In this document: piece after piece, positions 56,833 through 64,000 of the stretch
Layout: each line of letters begins with the position of its first letter
Position numbering within the stretch: the stretch's first letter is position 1
Assembly (NCBI RefSeq): GCF_000014585.1
Contig: NC_008319.1
Span: forward strand, 1,054,001-1,118,000
Length of the DNA stretch: 64,000 bases
Source of the DNA: Synechococcus sp. CC9311
GTDB lineage: Bacteria > Cyanobacteriota > Cyanobacteriia > PCC-6307 > Cyanobiaceae
Reading direction: 5' to 3'
The notes under the pieces: generated by a model
What the model was told of the DNA's origin: nothing
The model's input: the letters and a program-made list of their open reading frames with translations, nothing else
Database searches by the model: none
Program-made: the position numbers and the translations under genes

Positions 56833-57507
56833 ATGTTGATTCCGCTTCGTCCCGGTGAGTTGCATCGGTTGATACCCGCTGTTGCCACCGGTCAACAATT
56901 CAAAGCAGCCCTTGGCAATCCACGAAAAGTTCTCCAGCGAGTGCTGATTGCCACGATTGGGGGAGTGATCACTCTGTTAATCAGTCAGAGCCAGTTATCC
57001 AGTCGATGGGGCTCGATCTTGTTAATGATTGGCGTTGTGTTTTTGCTCTATGTGCTGTGGGGGCCGATTGTGGAAGCCGGTCAAAAAAATGCCGTTTTAC
57101 GCCGGTATCCCTCGGCGGCTCTTTTTGAGGGGGAGATCGTTAAGGCCTATCGGCAGGAGCGAGTGGAAAATCAACGGGAGCAGGCTGATGCCCGTGGCCA
57201 GCTCGAATTAATTGAAAACCGAAGAACGTGGATGGTGCTGGAGCTCGCTGATGAAGACGGCTATCTCGGACGGATCTCCTTTCCAATGACGAAGAACCAT
57301 GCATCGATTCGCGCCGGAGTGTTGATCCGCTGTGTGGTGCTGAGTGACCGCAACGATTTTTCGAGATTGGGCGCTCTTACTGATGCTTGGCTTCCTGGTC
57401 TTCGGATGTGGATCGGAGAGTACCCATACCTGCTTCGACCTGCGTTCGAAGACCTCTGCCGCATGCGCTTGCGCAACGTTTCTTCACAAATGGGTTACAC
57501 TTCTTAA
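56833..57507 (+). CDS. Conserved cyanobacterial membrane protein
   Basis: A 224-residue protein with two membrane helices (about residues 38-53 and 58-80, the latter ILLMIGVVFLLYVLWGP). A cytosolic region with a charged helix (EIVKAYRQERVENQREQADARGQLELI) and a compact C-terminal domain follow. Relatives in cyanobacteria are sometimes labelled phosphate permease, but nothing here supports transport. It lies between dapB and hli on the same strand. Its last 25 bases contain what may be the hli promoter. Confidence 0.7.
   Translation: MLIPLRPGELHRLIPAVATGQQFKAALGNPRKVLQRVLIATIGGVITLLISQSQLSSRWGSILLMIGVVFLLYVLWGPIVEAGQKNAVLRRYPSAALFEGEIVKAYRQERVENQREQADARGQLELIENRRTWMVLELADEDGYLGRISFPMTKNHASIRAGVLIRCVVLSDRNDFSRLGALTDAWLPGLRMWIGEYPYLLRPAFEDLCRMRLRNVSSQMGYTS
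57483..57501 (+). promoter_or_regulatory. HLR1-like element or -10 region before hli
   Basis: Immediately 5' of hli, TTCACAAA and GTTACACT lie three bases apart. They recall the paired KTTACAWW half-sites bound by RpaB at high-light genes, but each half-site has a mismatch and the spacer is three bases instead of two. The TACACT could alternatively serve as a -10 box. This is a weak assignment. Confidence 0.3.
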
Positions 57508-57525
57508 AACACCGGCAAGTTCCTC

Positions 57526-57777
57526 ATGACTCAGGCCTCTACAAACGCAGCAACCATCCGCGGCGCAACCGTAACCACAGAAGATGGTGGTCGTCTGAAT
57601 GCTTTTGCTACTGAGCCACGCATGCAAGTTGTGGACGTTGAGAGTGGTTGGGGCTTCCATGAGCGTGCAGAAAAGCTGAACGGCCGCATGGCTATGCTTG
57701 GTTTCATTGCTTTGCTTGCAACCGAATTGGCCATGAGTGGTGAAGCTTTCACCCGTGGACTTCTTGGTATCGGCTGA
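57526..57777 (+). CDS. hli: High-light-inducible protein (Hli/SCP)
   Basis: An 83-residue one-helix member of the LHC superfamily. The chlorophyll-binding signature AEKLNGRMAMLGFIALLATEL (residues about 47-67, shown as the ExxNGRxAMxGF pattern) sits at the start of the single membrane helix. Hlips bind chlorophyll and carotenoid, and protect chlorophyll synthesis and photosystem assembly under stress. The N-terminal part is longer than in the shortest Hlips. It lies 18 bp after the upstream gene and 8 bp before the UbiH-like gene. Confidence 0.95.
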   Translation: MTQASTNAATIRGATVTTEDGGRLNAFATEPRMQVVDVESGWGFHERAEKLNGRMAMLGFIALLATELAMSGEAFTRGLLGIG

Positions 57778-57785
57778 TCACAGTA

Positions 57786-58955
57786 ATGACCGGCTACCTC
57801 GCTCCGATTCGGATTAACGGAGCCGGTCCAACGGGAAGTTTGCTTGCCATTGGCCTTGCAAATTTTGGGTATCCAATTCATCTTTTTGATCCCCTGAGTG
57901 CAGATCAAATCTGTTCTCGAAGTAGGGCTTATGCTTTAACTCATTCCTCTAGACGTCTCCTAACGCGATTAGGCCTTTGGAATGAGTTATTTCCTTTCTT
58001 ATCACCATTTAAGACCTTGAGTCTTGAAGATCGTGGTATCAATCAATCTGTAAATTTTACAGAATCAGATCTTCATTCATCTAATCGATCATCTCGTACG
58101 GTTGGATGGATCTTGGATCACGCTGTCTTGATGAAGCTCTTGATGAGCAGACTTGAGAGATCCACCCATGTGGAACTTCACCTCGGCGAAGCTTCCTATC
58201 AATCTCTTCATTCCACTCACGATTTTGGATTGGTGATTGCAGCTGATGGTCCTCGCTCACCCACGAGAACACAACTCAGGTTTCCTTGGTGGTCACACTC
58301 TTACTCGCAGGGTTGTTTAACTGCAAAAGTACGTTTTCGAGATATTGATTCTGAAAAGGCTTTTGAATGCTTTAGGCCAGAAGGCCCGTTAGCCATTCTT
58401 CCGCTGGGAAATGCAGACTTTCAAGTTGTATGGAGTGCTCCTCTTCATCGATGTCGTCAGCTGGCTGGTCTCCAAACATCGGCCTTTTTAGACCAGCTTT
58501 GTACGATCCTTCCCCATGGTCTTGAGCCAGATGCGTTGCTCGATTCACCCGCAGCTTTCCCCTTAGAAATTAGCTTGGCGCCAAAACTGCATCGAGATAA
58601 TGTTGTTCTCGTTGGTGAATCTGGCCATCGCTGTCACCCTGTGGGAGGGCAGGGTCTCAACCTTTGTTGGCGTGATGTTGAAACTCTTCTTCAGCTGCTG
58701 ACCTCTGCTTCCTCCATTCGGCGGGGTCTAAAAGCAATTCCTCGTCGTTACACGAGGCGTCGTTATTTTGATTTGTTAGCTGTTGGCTTTGCCACCGATC
58801 TTCTTGTTCGATTATTCTCCAATCGTCAGTTAGGACTACTTCTTGTACGGCGTTTTGGGCTCTTCATGCTCAAGCACTCTCCCTTGATTCGCCGTGTTTC
58901 GCTTCAGGCGATGTCTGATGGACCATGCACGCTTCTGAATCACTTGCCAGAGTGA
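57786..58955 (+). CDS. UbiH/COQ6-type FAD-dependent hydroxylase
   Basis: A 389-residue flavin monooxygenase. The N-terminal FAD motif is INGAGPTGSLLAIGLANFGYPI, and the second FAD motif near residue 278 (GESGHRCHPVGGQGLNLCWRD) is typical of the UbiH/UbiF/COQ6 group. In cyanobacteria such enzymes are thought to act on quinone head groups, for example plastoquinone. A DG motif (VIAADGPRSPTR) is present near residue 152. It follows hli by 8 bp and precedes the DUF2949 gene by 10 bp. Confidence 0.88.
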   Translation: MTGYLAPIRINGAGPTGSLLAIGLANFGYPIHLFDPLSADQICSRSRAYALTHSSRRLLTRLGLWNELFPFLSPFKTLSLEDRGINQSVNFTESDLHSSNRSSRTVGWILDHAVLMKLLMSRLERSTHVELHLGEASYQSLHSTHDFGLVIAADGPRSPTRTQLRFPWWSHSYSQGCLTAKVRFRDIDSEKAFECFRPEGPLAILPLGNADFQVVWSAPLHRCRQLAGLQTSAFLDQLCTILPHGLEPDALLDSPAAFPLEISLAPKLHRDNVVLVGESGHRCHPVGGQGLNLCWRDVETLLQLLTSASSIRRGLKAIPRRYTRRRYFDLLAVGFATDLLVRLFSNRQLGLLLVRRFGLFMLKHSPLIRRVSLQAMSDGPCTLLNHLPE

Positions 58956-58965
58956 GTGCAATTGA

Positions 58966-59187
58966 TTGTTTTTGATGGTCATTAGCAGTGACCCACAACC
59001 CAAGCCATCCGCAGAATTGCTGGCCTACTTGCAGGGCAAGCTTGGATTGAGTGCCAATGCCATCAACCTTGGTTTGCGCCAATCCGAATTGGAACAGGCA
59101 CCCCTACCTGTGGTGCTCTGGAGTTTTGGTCTTCTGAGCTTGCAGGGATACCAAGATGTTTTGGACTGGCAGCAATCTCAGGAGTAG
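58966..59187 (+). CDS. DUF2949 small protein
   Basis: A 73-residue cyanobacterial DUF2949 protein with the core [23 protein letters not shown], then [22 protein letters not shown]. It resembles a small helical domain with no known function. The start may be the GTG/ATG at 58975. It ends inside the 3' end of the convergent apt gene (10 bp overlap). Confidence 0.82.
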   Translation: MFLMVISSDPQPKPSAELLAYLQGKLGLSANAINLGLRQSELEQAPLPVVLWSFGLLSLQGYQDVLDWQQSQE

Positions 59188-59729
59188 TGAATGAGTGATT
59201 CAACCTGGATATCACCGGGAAGGCGTCCTCGTCCTTTTAATTCTGTGAGTTCCACGATGAAGGCACAACCAACGAGTTGACCGCCAGCCTGTTTGACCAA
59301 ATCAGCCGTGGCCGAGGCGGTCCCTCCTGTTGCTAACAGATCATCAACGACCAGAATTCTTGGTTGGCCTCTCATGGCGTCGGCATGAATCTCGAGCCGA
59401 TCAGTTCCGTATTCCAGGGCGTAATCAATTCCATAGACCTTGCCGGGGAGTTTCCCTGGTTTGCGGACTGGAACAAACCCAAGCTTCTTATGCGTTGCCA
59501 AACCCATTCCCACGATGAAACCCCTGGCTTCTATTCCCACAATCAGGTCTGGCTTCAACGAATCGCACAGCACACCTAAACGATCCATCACCTCGGCCCA
59601 GCCCACGGGATCACGCAACATCGGGGATATGTCGCGGAACAGAATTCCTGGTTTTGGAAAGTCCGGAATATCTTGAACGTAGTGATGAAGATCCAAGGAC
59701 GCATGCTTGTGAGACTTGAGCGTCATCAT
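59178..59729 (-). CDS. apt: Adenine phosphoribosyltransferase
   Basis: Apt salvages adenine to AMP using PRPP. The 183-residue protein has the family start [24 protein letters not shown], the base-recognition [11 protein letters not shown], and the PRPP-binding loop [14 protein letters not shown]. It is a single-gene unit read leftward. Its promoter lies in the gene-free 59730-60222 stretch. Confidence 0.96.
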   Translation of the reverse strand: MMTLKSHKHASLDLHHYVQDIPDFPKPGILFRDISPMLRDPVGWAEVMDRLGVLCDSLKPDLIVGIEARGFIVGMGLATHKKLGFVPVRKPGKLPGKVYGIDYALEYGTDRLEIHADAMRGQPRILVVDDLLATGGTASATADLVKQAGGQLVGCAFIVELTELKGRGRLPGDIQVESLIHYS

Positions 59730-60222
59730 CGCAGATATGGCGATAGATCATTTTGAGTTGTGTTGTGCTTCAGCTTCTCTAAACCGTCTTACGGTTTCGA
59801 TGGTTATTCAAAAGTTTGTTGAAAGTGTTACTGATAGCATTGATATTCCTGATTGATTCGTGGTGATATGCACTGCTTTTGAGGTGAATTGAGCTTGATT
59901 TGTTGTTGCTTTGCTGCGGTTTAGTTTTTATCTGAGCTTCTCTCGAGTAATTCCTGCTTTGTCTTATGCGTCGCAATCCCCAGCTGTTGTTTCTCTCGTT
60001 TCTTGTTTGGCTCTGATCTTGTGTCAATTTCAGCTGTAGCCTCCTTTCCCTTGAAAGAATTGTTTAAAGCCTTAGAGTTAGATGTCTAGATAAGGTCAAT
60101 CATTGTTGGTTGCTAAACAGCAGGCTGCTTCCCGCCTTTCCTGCTCGTGTGTTAGCACTGCAACCAAGCTTGTTTTGATTGAAGTCGAAGCGGTATGACT
60201 CGAGTCGGTACACCACTAAGCC
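59730..60222. other. Intergenic region, 493 bp, no gene seen
   Basis: The divergent promoters of apt and of the DUF3038/DUF4335 pair must lie here. The DNA is T-rich and the only open frame is low-complexity and unconvincing. No tRNA, RNA family or terminator is recognisable. A long untranslated leader before the DUF3038 gene is possible. Confidence 0.45.
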
Positions 60223-60780
60223 ATGACTGAAGCAACAGTCACTCCTCTCCAAGAAGCGTCTTTGCCAGCTGCAGTGCTTGGTCGTCGTGGGATGGAGCGA
60301 CTCGATCTCCTTTTACTCACTGTGGAGTCCTTGGATTTCAATGGTGGTGAGGCCATGCTTTGGGCTACGCAACAACTCGGCTTCGAAAGTCTTTTCCCTA
60401 ATCGAGTGGAGCTTTGGAAGCGTCGATGCCATAACCCGCTGCGACGCTCCACGCGTCGTGGAAGACTTGGTGCGGCTGACACAGAGGCTCTTATCAGTCT
60501 TCTCTGTGCGATGGCTGATCGGCTTTATCCGATGCTTCACCAACTCCTGTCGAGTCGTGAACCCGCTGACCTCAGCAAGCAGCGCTGGGCCTTGGTTGAC
60601 CAACGTTTGAGTGATTTGATTGCTGAGCGTTTCAATCTTCGACGCGGTGCAGTGCAACGCTTGCTCAGCTCCGACCATTCCTCGTCGATTCAACGACAAC
60701 TTGTTTTGACCCTGGCTCTGGCTGCGGGTCCTGGTGGAGTTGATCGCCTTCGGGCCAGTCTTCTTGACCCAACACCCTGA
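60223..60780 (+). CDS. DUF3038 protein
   Basis: A 185-residue helical cyanobacterial protein of the DUF3038 family: ERLDLLLLTVESLDFNGGEAMLW near the N-terminus, RCHNPLRRSTRRGRL in the centre and a C-terminal helix. The function is unknown. It overlaps the DUF4335 gene by one base (TGATG), a pairing seen throughout cyanobacteria, which suggests the two proteins act together. Confidence 0.85.
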   Translation: MTEATVTPLQEASLPAAVLGRRGMERLDLLLLTVESLDFNGGEAMLWATQQLGFESLFPNRVELWKRRCHNPLRRSTRRGRLGAADTEALISLLCAMADRLYPMLHQLLSSREPADLSKQRWALVDQRLSDLIAERFNLRRGAVQRLLSSDHSSSIQRQLVLTLALAAGPGGVDRLRASLLDPTP

Positions 60781-61424
60781 TGACCTCGATGCTCAAGCTC
60801 TCTTATCGCTACGACCAAACGGCGGCCAGGCTAGAGGTGGATGGACTGCCCGACTTTTCGTCTGGGCATGGCGAAGGTGTGATTGGGATTCTGTCGGCTT
60901 GGCGTCTTCAATTGGTTGGTGCTCCTGAATTAGAGGGGAAACGCGATCACCTAGAAGCCTTGATGGCTGTTGTGTTTCCCTATTCACGCCATCAAATCTC
61001 CGGGGTTTCGAGGCCCGAAGGATGGTCTCACCACCCAGTGAGCATTCGTTCTGTGGATGGTGGGCATCAATTGGAACTCACGAGCAGTCAGCCCGATGTT
61101 CCACCTTTGACAATCAAATTGGATGATGCTGATTTAGCTGATCTTTTGCGCTGCCTCGATGCGCTTCGCTCTGACAATCGCGTGTCCATCGCTTGGCCCG
61201 AGATCATCAATCACCCCTTGAGTCGTCGTGAATTGGTCGAGCGGGTTCCCTTGGTTCGTCGTTTAGTTGCGCCTGTGTTTGGTGGTGTTGCGCTGGTTGT
61301 GGTCGGAGTGATGGCCATTTTTGTTCCATTGCCCAACCAGGAGACCAAGGCTCCTATTGATCCCGTAGAGGCTTCTAGCCCAGACCCAGTTGGCGATCCT
61401 TCACAAGCTGATCCATCGCGTTGA
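60780..61424 (+). CDS. DUF4335 membrane protein
   Basis: A 214-residue protein with an N-terminal beta-rich DUF4335 region (SYRYDQTAARLEVDGLPDF; WRLQLVGAPELEGKRDHLEALM). One membrane helix lies near residues 163-180 (VFGGVALVVVGVMAIFVPL), and the tail is short and Pro/Ser-rich. The role is unknown. It is translationally coupled to the preceding DUF3038 gene. Confidence 0.85.
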   Translation: MTSMLKLSYRYDQTAARLEVDGLPDFSSGHGEGVIGILSAWRLQLVGAPELEGKRDHLEALMAVVFPYSRHQISGVSRPEGWSHHPVSIRSVDGGHQLELTSSQPDVPPLTIKLDDADLADLLRCLDALRSDNRVSIAWPEIINHPLSRRELVERVPLVRRLVAPVFGGVALVVVGVMAIFVPLPNQETKAPIDPVEASSPDPVGDPSQADPSR

Positions 61425-61472
61425 CCCTCTCGCGGTTGTCGCCCATATATTGGCCTCGATTGCCTGTCTTCA

Positions 61473-61718
61473 ATGTCCGCTAGTTGGTCCGATCTGAGAC
61501 GCCGCGTCGCAAGGATTGGAGCCTCCTTGGATGTCGTTGTACGCAGTGATCCAGAGGTTTGTGGCTTGAGTGGTTCTGATTATCAACTCACTCTTCATCA
61601 CAGTGGTTATGGAGATTGCACGGTTGGCGACCTCAGTTTGATCGACTGCCCCAATGAGTTGGTTCTCATTGAATTTGAACGCTGGATGCGTCGCGTGAAG
61701 CTTTCGTTAGTGACATGA
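61473..61718 (+). CDS. Small hypothetical protein
   Basis: An 81-residue soluble protein, SWSDLRRRVARIGASLDVVVRSD followed by a beta-rich part with three Cys. It ends in a helical WMRRVKLSL segment. No family is recognised. It overlaps the next gene by 4 bp (ATGA), so the two are cotranslated. Confidence 0.55.
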   Translation: MSASWSDLRRRVARIGASLDVVVRSDPEVCGLSGSDYQLTLHHSGYGDCTVGDLSLIDCPNELVLIEFERWMRRVKLSLVT

Positions 61719-62164
61719 CTTCGAAAAACATTCCCCGTCTTCCTCGTACTCAGAGAGAACGTCGCGTTTTCAGCCAACGCAAACGACAGTCCAAGCGCTT
61801 GCCTGTTTGGAGGATGTTGTTGGAGTCAGTTCTTCTGTTATTGCTTGGTAGCGGTCTTCTCGCTGGCTTGAGCTGGTTGCCGACAAAGGTCGATGCAATC
61901 GTTGTTGTGAGTGAAGCGATTGCTGATTTAATTCGCGGCCTCAGTCAATTATTGGAAGCGTTTCTTGGTTTGTCGGCAGTGATCTTGATTGCTGCACTAC
62001 TGGTGGTGGGTCTGCTGGCGTTGATCTCAGGGTTAATTCGATTTGTGCGCACGCTTGTCTTTGTTTTCAAATCATCAGCCCGTCGACAAGCACTTCAATC
62101 TCCCAACGGTCTCTCTCGAAGCTCTCGTTCGTCTCGCCGCCGCCGGCTGAGAAGAACCCGTTAA
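61715..62164 (+). CDS. Small basic membrane protein
   Basis: A 149-residue protein with very basic ends (RTQRERRVFSQRKRQSKR at the start; RSSRSSRRRRLRRTR at the end) and two membrane helices (about residues 33-52 and 83-110). The Arg-rich termini should face the cytosol and could contact nucleic acid or lipid. No family is recognised. It is translationally coupled to the preceding small gene. Confidence 0.6.
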   Translation: MTSKNIPRLPRTQRERRVFSQRKRQSKRLPVWRMLLESVLLLLLGSGLLAGLSWLPTKVDAIVVVSEAIADLIRGLSQLLEAFLGLSAVILIAALLVVGLLALISGLIRFVRTLVFVFKSSARRQALQSPNGLSRSSRSSRRRRLRRTR

Positions 62165-62176
62165 TTCAGGCGGTCC

Positions 62177-62632
62177 TCAACGTGATCTGGTTCGTGGAGC
62201 GAGTGATCGCTGCATCATCCAAAGTTCATTCAAGGTCAGGCCGCCGTCACCATTGCGGTCCAAACTTTCGAAATTGCGCTGAAGCCAGGGAAGAGATGCC
62301 ACCTCCTTGCGATCTAATTGACCATCAAAATTTCGATCGGCTTGTTGAAAGCGTCTTTGTAAGCGCAGCCCGCTTGGGTGGGTTGCCGACGGCCTGATGT
62401 CCTCAATTAACAAATAGGTTCGGGTTGGATGGCGTTGCAGTCGCCTTTTGAGGTAAGGCTGGCCATTAACTTCTTTGATCTCTAGACGTCCATCACGATT
62501 GGAATCCATCCGAACGAATAACGCTTCCATCCGGGTGCCGTAATGCCTTACAGGATTAGCTTGCACACTCTGGTCTGGCAGCAGGAGACCAGCTCCCAGG
62601 GCAACGAGTGTGAAAGTGACCCATTTCTCCAT
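62177..62632 (-). CDS. Exported EF-hand calcium-binding protein
   Basis: A 151-residue protein with a signal peptide (VTFTLVALGAGLLLPDQSVQA) and three EF-hand loops: RMDSNRDGRLEIKE, QADRNFDGQLDRKE and SLDRNGDGGLTLNE. Each has the D-x-D/N-x-D-G pattern, so calcium binding in the periplasm is likely. The biological role is unknown. It is convergent with the small basic membrane protein and divergent from the response regulator gene. Confidence 0.85.
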   Translation of the reverse strand: MEKWVTFTLVALGAGLLLPDQSVQANPVRHYGTRMEALFVRMDSNRDGRLEIKEVNGQPYLKRRLQRHPTRTYLLIEDIRPSATHPSGLRLQRRFQQADRNFDGQLDRKEVASLPWLQRNFESLDRNGDGGLTLNELWMMQRSLAPRTRSR

Positions 62633-62795
62633 TACAGAAGACTATGGAGTGTGATCGGTGAAGAGATGTCTGAGTGATGACAGATCGTCAATTAACTGTG
62701 ACATGGTCCGCCTCAGCGAGACAGTTTGCTTGTTGCTCCATACGATCGGAGCATTCAACTGATGTGGCGACAGTGGTGATGAGTTCTTCGTTGAT

Positions 62796-63572
62796 TTGGA
62801 TGGTATGGCGATGACCCAGCCTTCCTCCACTGCCTTGAACTCCCCCGCAAAAAAAGTCTCGATGATTTGGGTTGTGGACGACGACCCGGAGCTTCGTCAG
62901 ATGGTGGGCACCTACTTGATTGATCAGGGGTATGACGTTCGCTGTCTGAGTGATGTCAAGCAGCTTGAGGCAAGGCTTGAATTTCAACGCCCAGACTTGA
63001 TCGTGCTCGATCTGATGATGCCTGGTGATGATGGCTTAACAGCCTTACGGCGCTTGCGAGATGCCGGTGACGATCTACCCGTGGTCATGTTGACGGCCAG
63101 AGGAGATGGTGTTGACCGGATTATTGGCCTAGAGCAAGGCGCTGATGACTATCTGGCGAAGCCGTTTCTTCCCCGTGAGTTGTCAGCACGCATCGAAGCA
63201 GTGCTGAGAAGGCGTAGTTCGATTCCTGCGGGCACTCCCCTTGCTGAAGGAGGTGATGTGACTTTTGGAGAGAATCAATTTGATCTTTCTGCCAGAACTC
63301 TGTTTCGCAACGGGTCGCCTGTTGTGATTACCAGTGGTGAGTTCAGCTTGTTAGCAGCCTTTGTGCAGCACCCCCATCGCCCTCTATCAAGAGAAAGGCT
63401 GATCGAACTAGCGCGTGGACCAGGGTCTGATACGGATAGTCGCAGCATGGATGTGCAAGTTTCGCGGGTGCGCAAACTGGTCGAACCGGATCCTGCACGT
63501 CCTCGCTACATCCAAACGGTCTGGGGATATGGCTATGTCTTTGTTCCTGATGGACAACCTCGTTCGCGTTGA
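62796..63572 (+). CDS. OmpR-family response regulator
   Basis: A 258-residue two-component regulator with an orthodox receiver: acidic pair VVDDDPE, phospho-acceptor D72 in LIVLDLMMPG, switch T100 and K122 in LAKPF. A winged-helix domain follows, ending with QTVWGYGYVFVP. The first 22 residues are variable, and a start at Met23 (MIWVVDDD) is possible. The DNA-binding domain type is that of OmpR. A sensor kinase gene begins 8 bp downstream, so this is a two-gene signalling operon. Confidence 0.93.
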   Translation: MDGMAMTQPSSTALNSPAKKVSMIWVVDDDPELRQMVGTYLIDQGYDVRCLSDVKQLEARLEFQRPDLIVLDLMMPGDDGLTALRRLRDAGDDLPVVMLTARGDGVDRIIGLEQGADDYLAKPFLPRELSARIEAVLRRRSSIPAGTPLAEGGDVTFGENQFDLSARTLFRNGSPVVITSGEFSLLAAFVQHPHRPLSRERLIELARGPGSDTDSRSMDVQVSRVRKLVEPDPARPRYIQTVWGYGYVFVPDGQPRSR

Positions 63573-63580
63573 GGGCTGGA

Positions 63581-64000
63581 ATGACCCCACGGGTTTGGCA
63601 AGTTCGACTGAGATCCCTATTCGGTTGGAGTGGCCTTGCTCTTGGCAGTTGGGCGTTTTGCTTATTGGTTTTACAGGTCTTGTTTGGACAGCAGCTTGAG
63701 CAGTTGCAAACGGTGCAGCTAGGCCGTGATCTGGCGCTCAATGTAAGGCTCACGGAGTTGGCGCTAGAGCGTTACCCCCCCCATCTGGTGACTGAACTCA
63801 CCGGTCTCGACCTCACTGTTGCGATCCACCCCAAGCCGGATCAAAAGGTTCCGTCAGCAGGCTTTCAACGCCAGGCGAAAGCCCTTCAGATCCAGCTTTG
63901 TGAACGGCTCTCCCATTGCCCGATGGTCGTTGCGGATCGCGATCACGAGGGCGAACGCGGAATTTGGATTGAGCTGATTTCGCCGCTGGAACCGATTTGG
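63581..64000 (+). CDS. Sensor histidine kinase, N-terminal part (runs off the window)
   Basis: The frame is open from ATG 63581 to the window edge (140 codons). It begins with a basic start and one membrane helix (SGLALGSWAFCLLVLQVLFG). A periplasmic-type segment follows with RDLALNVRLTELALERYPPHLV. This matches the EnvZ-like sensor start, including a long outer loop, but the HAMP, His-phosphotransfer and ATPase parts are beyond the window. It lies 8 bp after the OmpR-type regulator and is surely its partner. Confidence 0.8.
   Translation, partial: MTPRVWQVRLRSLFGWSGLALGSWAFCLLVLQVLFGQQLEQLQTVQLGRDLALNVRLTELALERYPPHLVTELTGLDLTVAIHPKPDQKVPSAGFQRQAKALQIQLCERLSHCPMVVADRDHEGERGIWIELISPLEPIW

Noticed and set aside
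59779-60027. 82-codon minus-strand frame upstream of apt
   Set aside because: The translation is low-complexity Asn/Ser/Arg/Lys-rich with no recognisable domain, as expected from T-rich non-coding DNA.

Overview
The window looks like a chromosome segment of a marine picocyanobacterium, most likely Synechococcus (sub-cluster 5.1). It carries chlH, a high-light-inducible protein gene, a CGLD27-family gene, many small cyanobacterial domain families (DUF2811, DUF2949, DUF3038, DUF3318, DUF3386, DUF4335, DUF6447) and a UbiH-type hydroxylase. Genes are tightly packed, with frequent 1-8 bp overlaps and several convergent genes that overlap at their 3' ends. The strain assignment is an inference from gene content; no rRNA is present.

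Region by region: 1-2.3 kb holds an SbcC/SbcD-like nuclease pair (SbcC runs off the left edge). 2.4-8.4 kb holds a NahK-like kinase, a DOMON-like protein, a lytic transglycosylase, a hypothetical protein and a methionine pair, metY and a MetA-family acyltransferase whose specificity residue predicts acetyl-CoA use. 8.4-11.2 kb is a small accessory patch with a zinc-knuckle protein, an AlkB-like oxygenase, an AEC transporter, an integrase remnant and a doubtful ORF. 11.2-15.4 kb is a polar amino-acid ABC operon with an HdeD-like membrane protein inserted between its two permeases. 15.5-24.3 kb has a SulP transporter, small hypotheticals, two flavoprotein oxidoreductases and a long sirohydrochlorin chelatase with a histidine-rich tail. 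24.8-37.5 kb is core housekeeping: initiator tRNA, asparaginase, rsfS, carB, an alanine symporter, an ABC exporter, tpiA, folP and a DCC protein.

37.5-51.8 kb is the standout. It is a visibly AT-rich, island-like block encoding a complete-looking inner-membrane type I secretion apparatus beside its probable cargo: a divergent protein with tandem MshEN-like (c-di-GMP-binding type) motifs, two ABC half-transporters whose nucleotide-binding domains both lack key catalytic motifs, an HlyD adaptor, a 2154-residue RTX/VWA surface protein carrying an apparently perfect 699-bp tandem duplication, a small acidic protein 2 bp downstream, and an OmpR-type regulator with a degenerate receiver. I read this as a cell-surface adhesin (or motility-type surface protein) export system with its own regulation. 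No TolC-like, LapD-like or LapG-like gene is in the window.

51.8-64 kb returns to core genes: chlH, dapB, an hli gene, a plastoquinone-type hydroxylase, apt, the DUF3038/DUF4335 pair, small membrane proteins, an EF-hand protein, and an OmpR-type response regulator followed by the start of its histidine kinase, which runs off the right edge.
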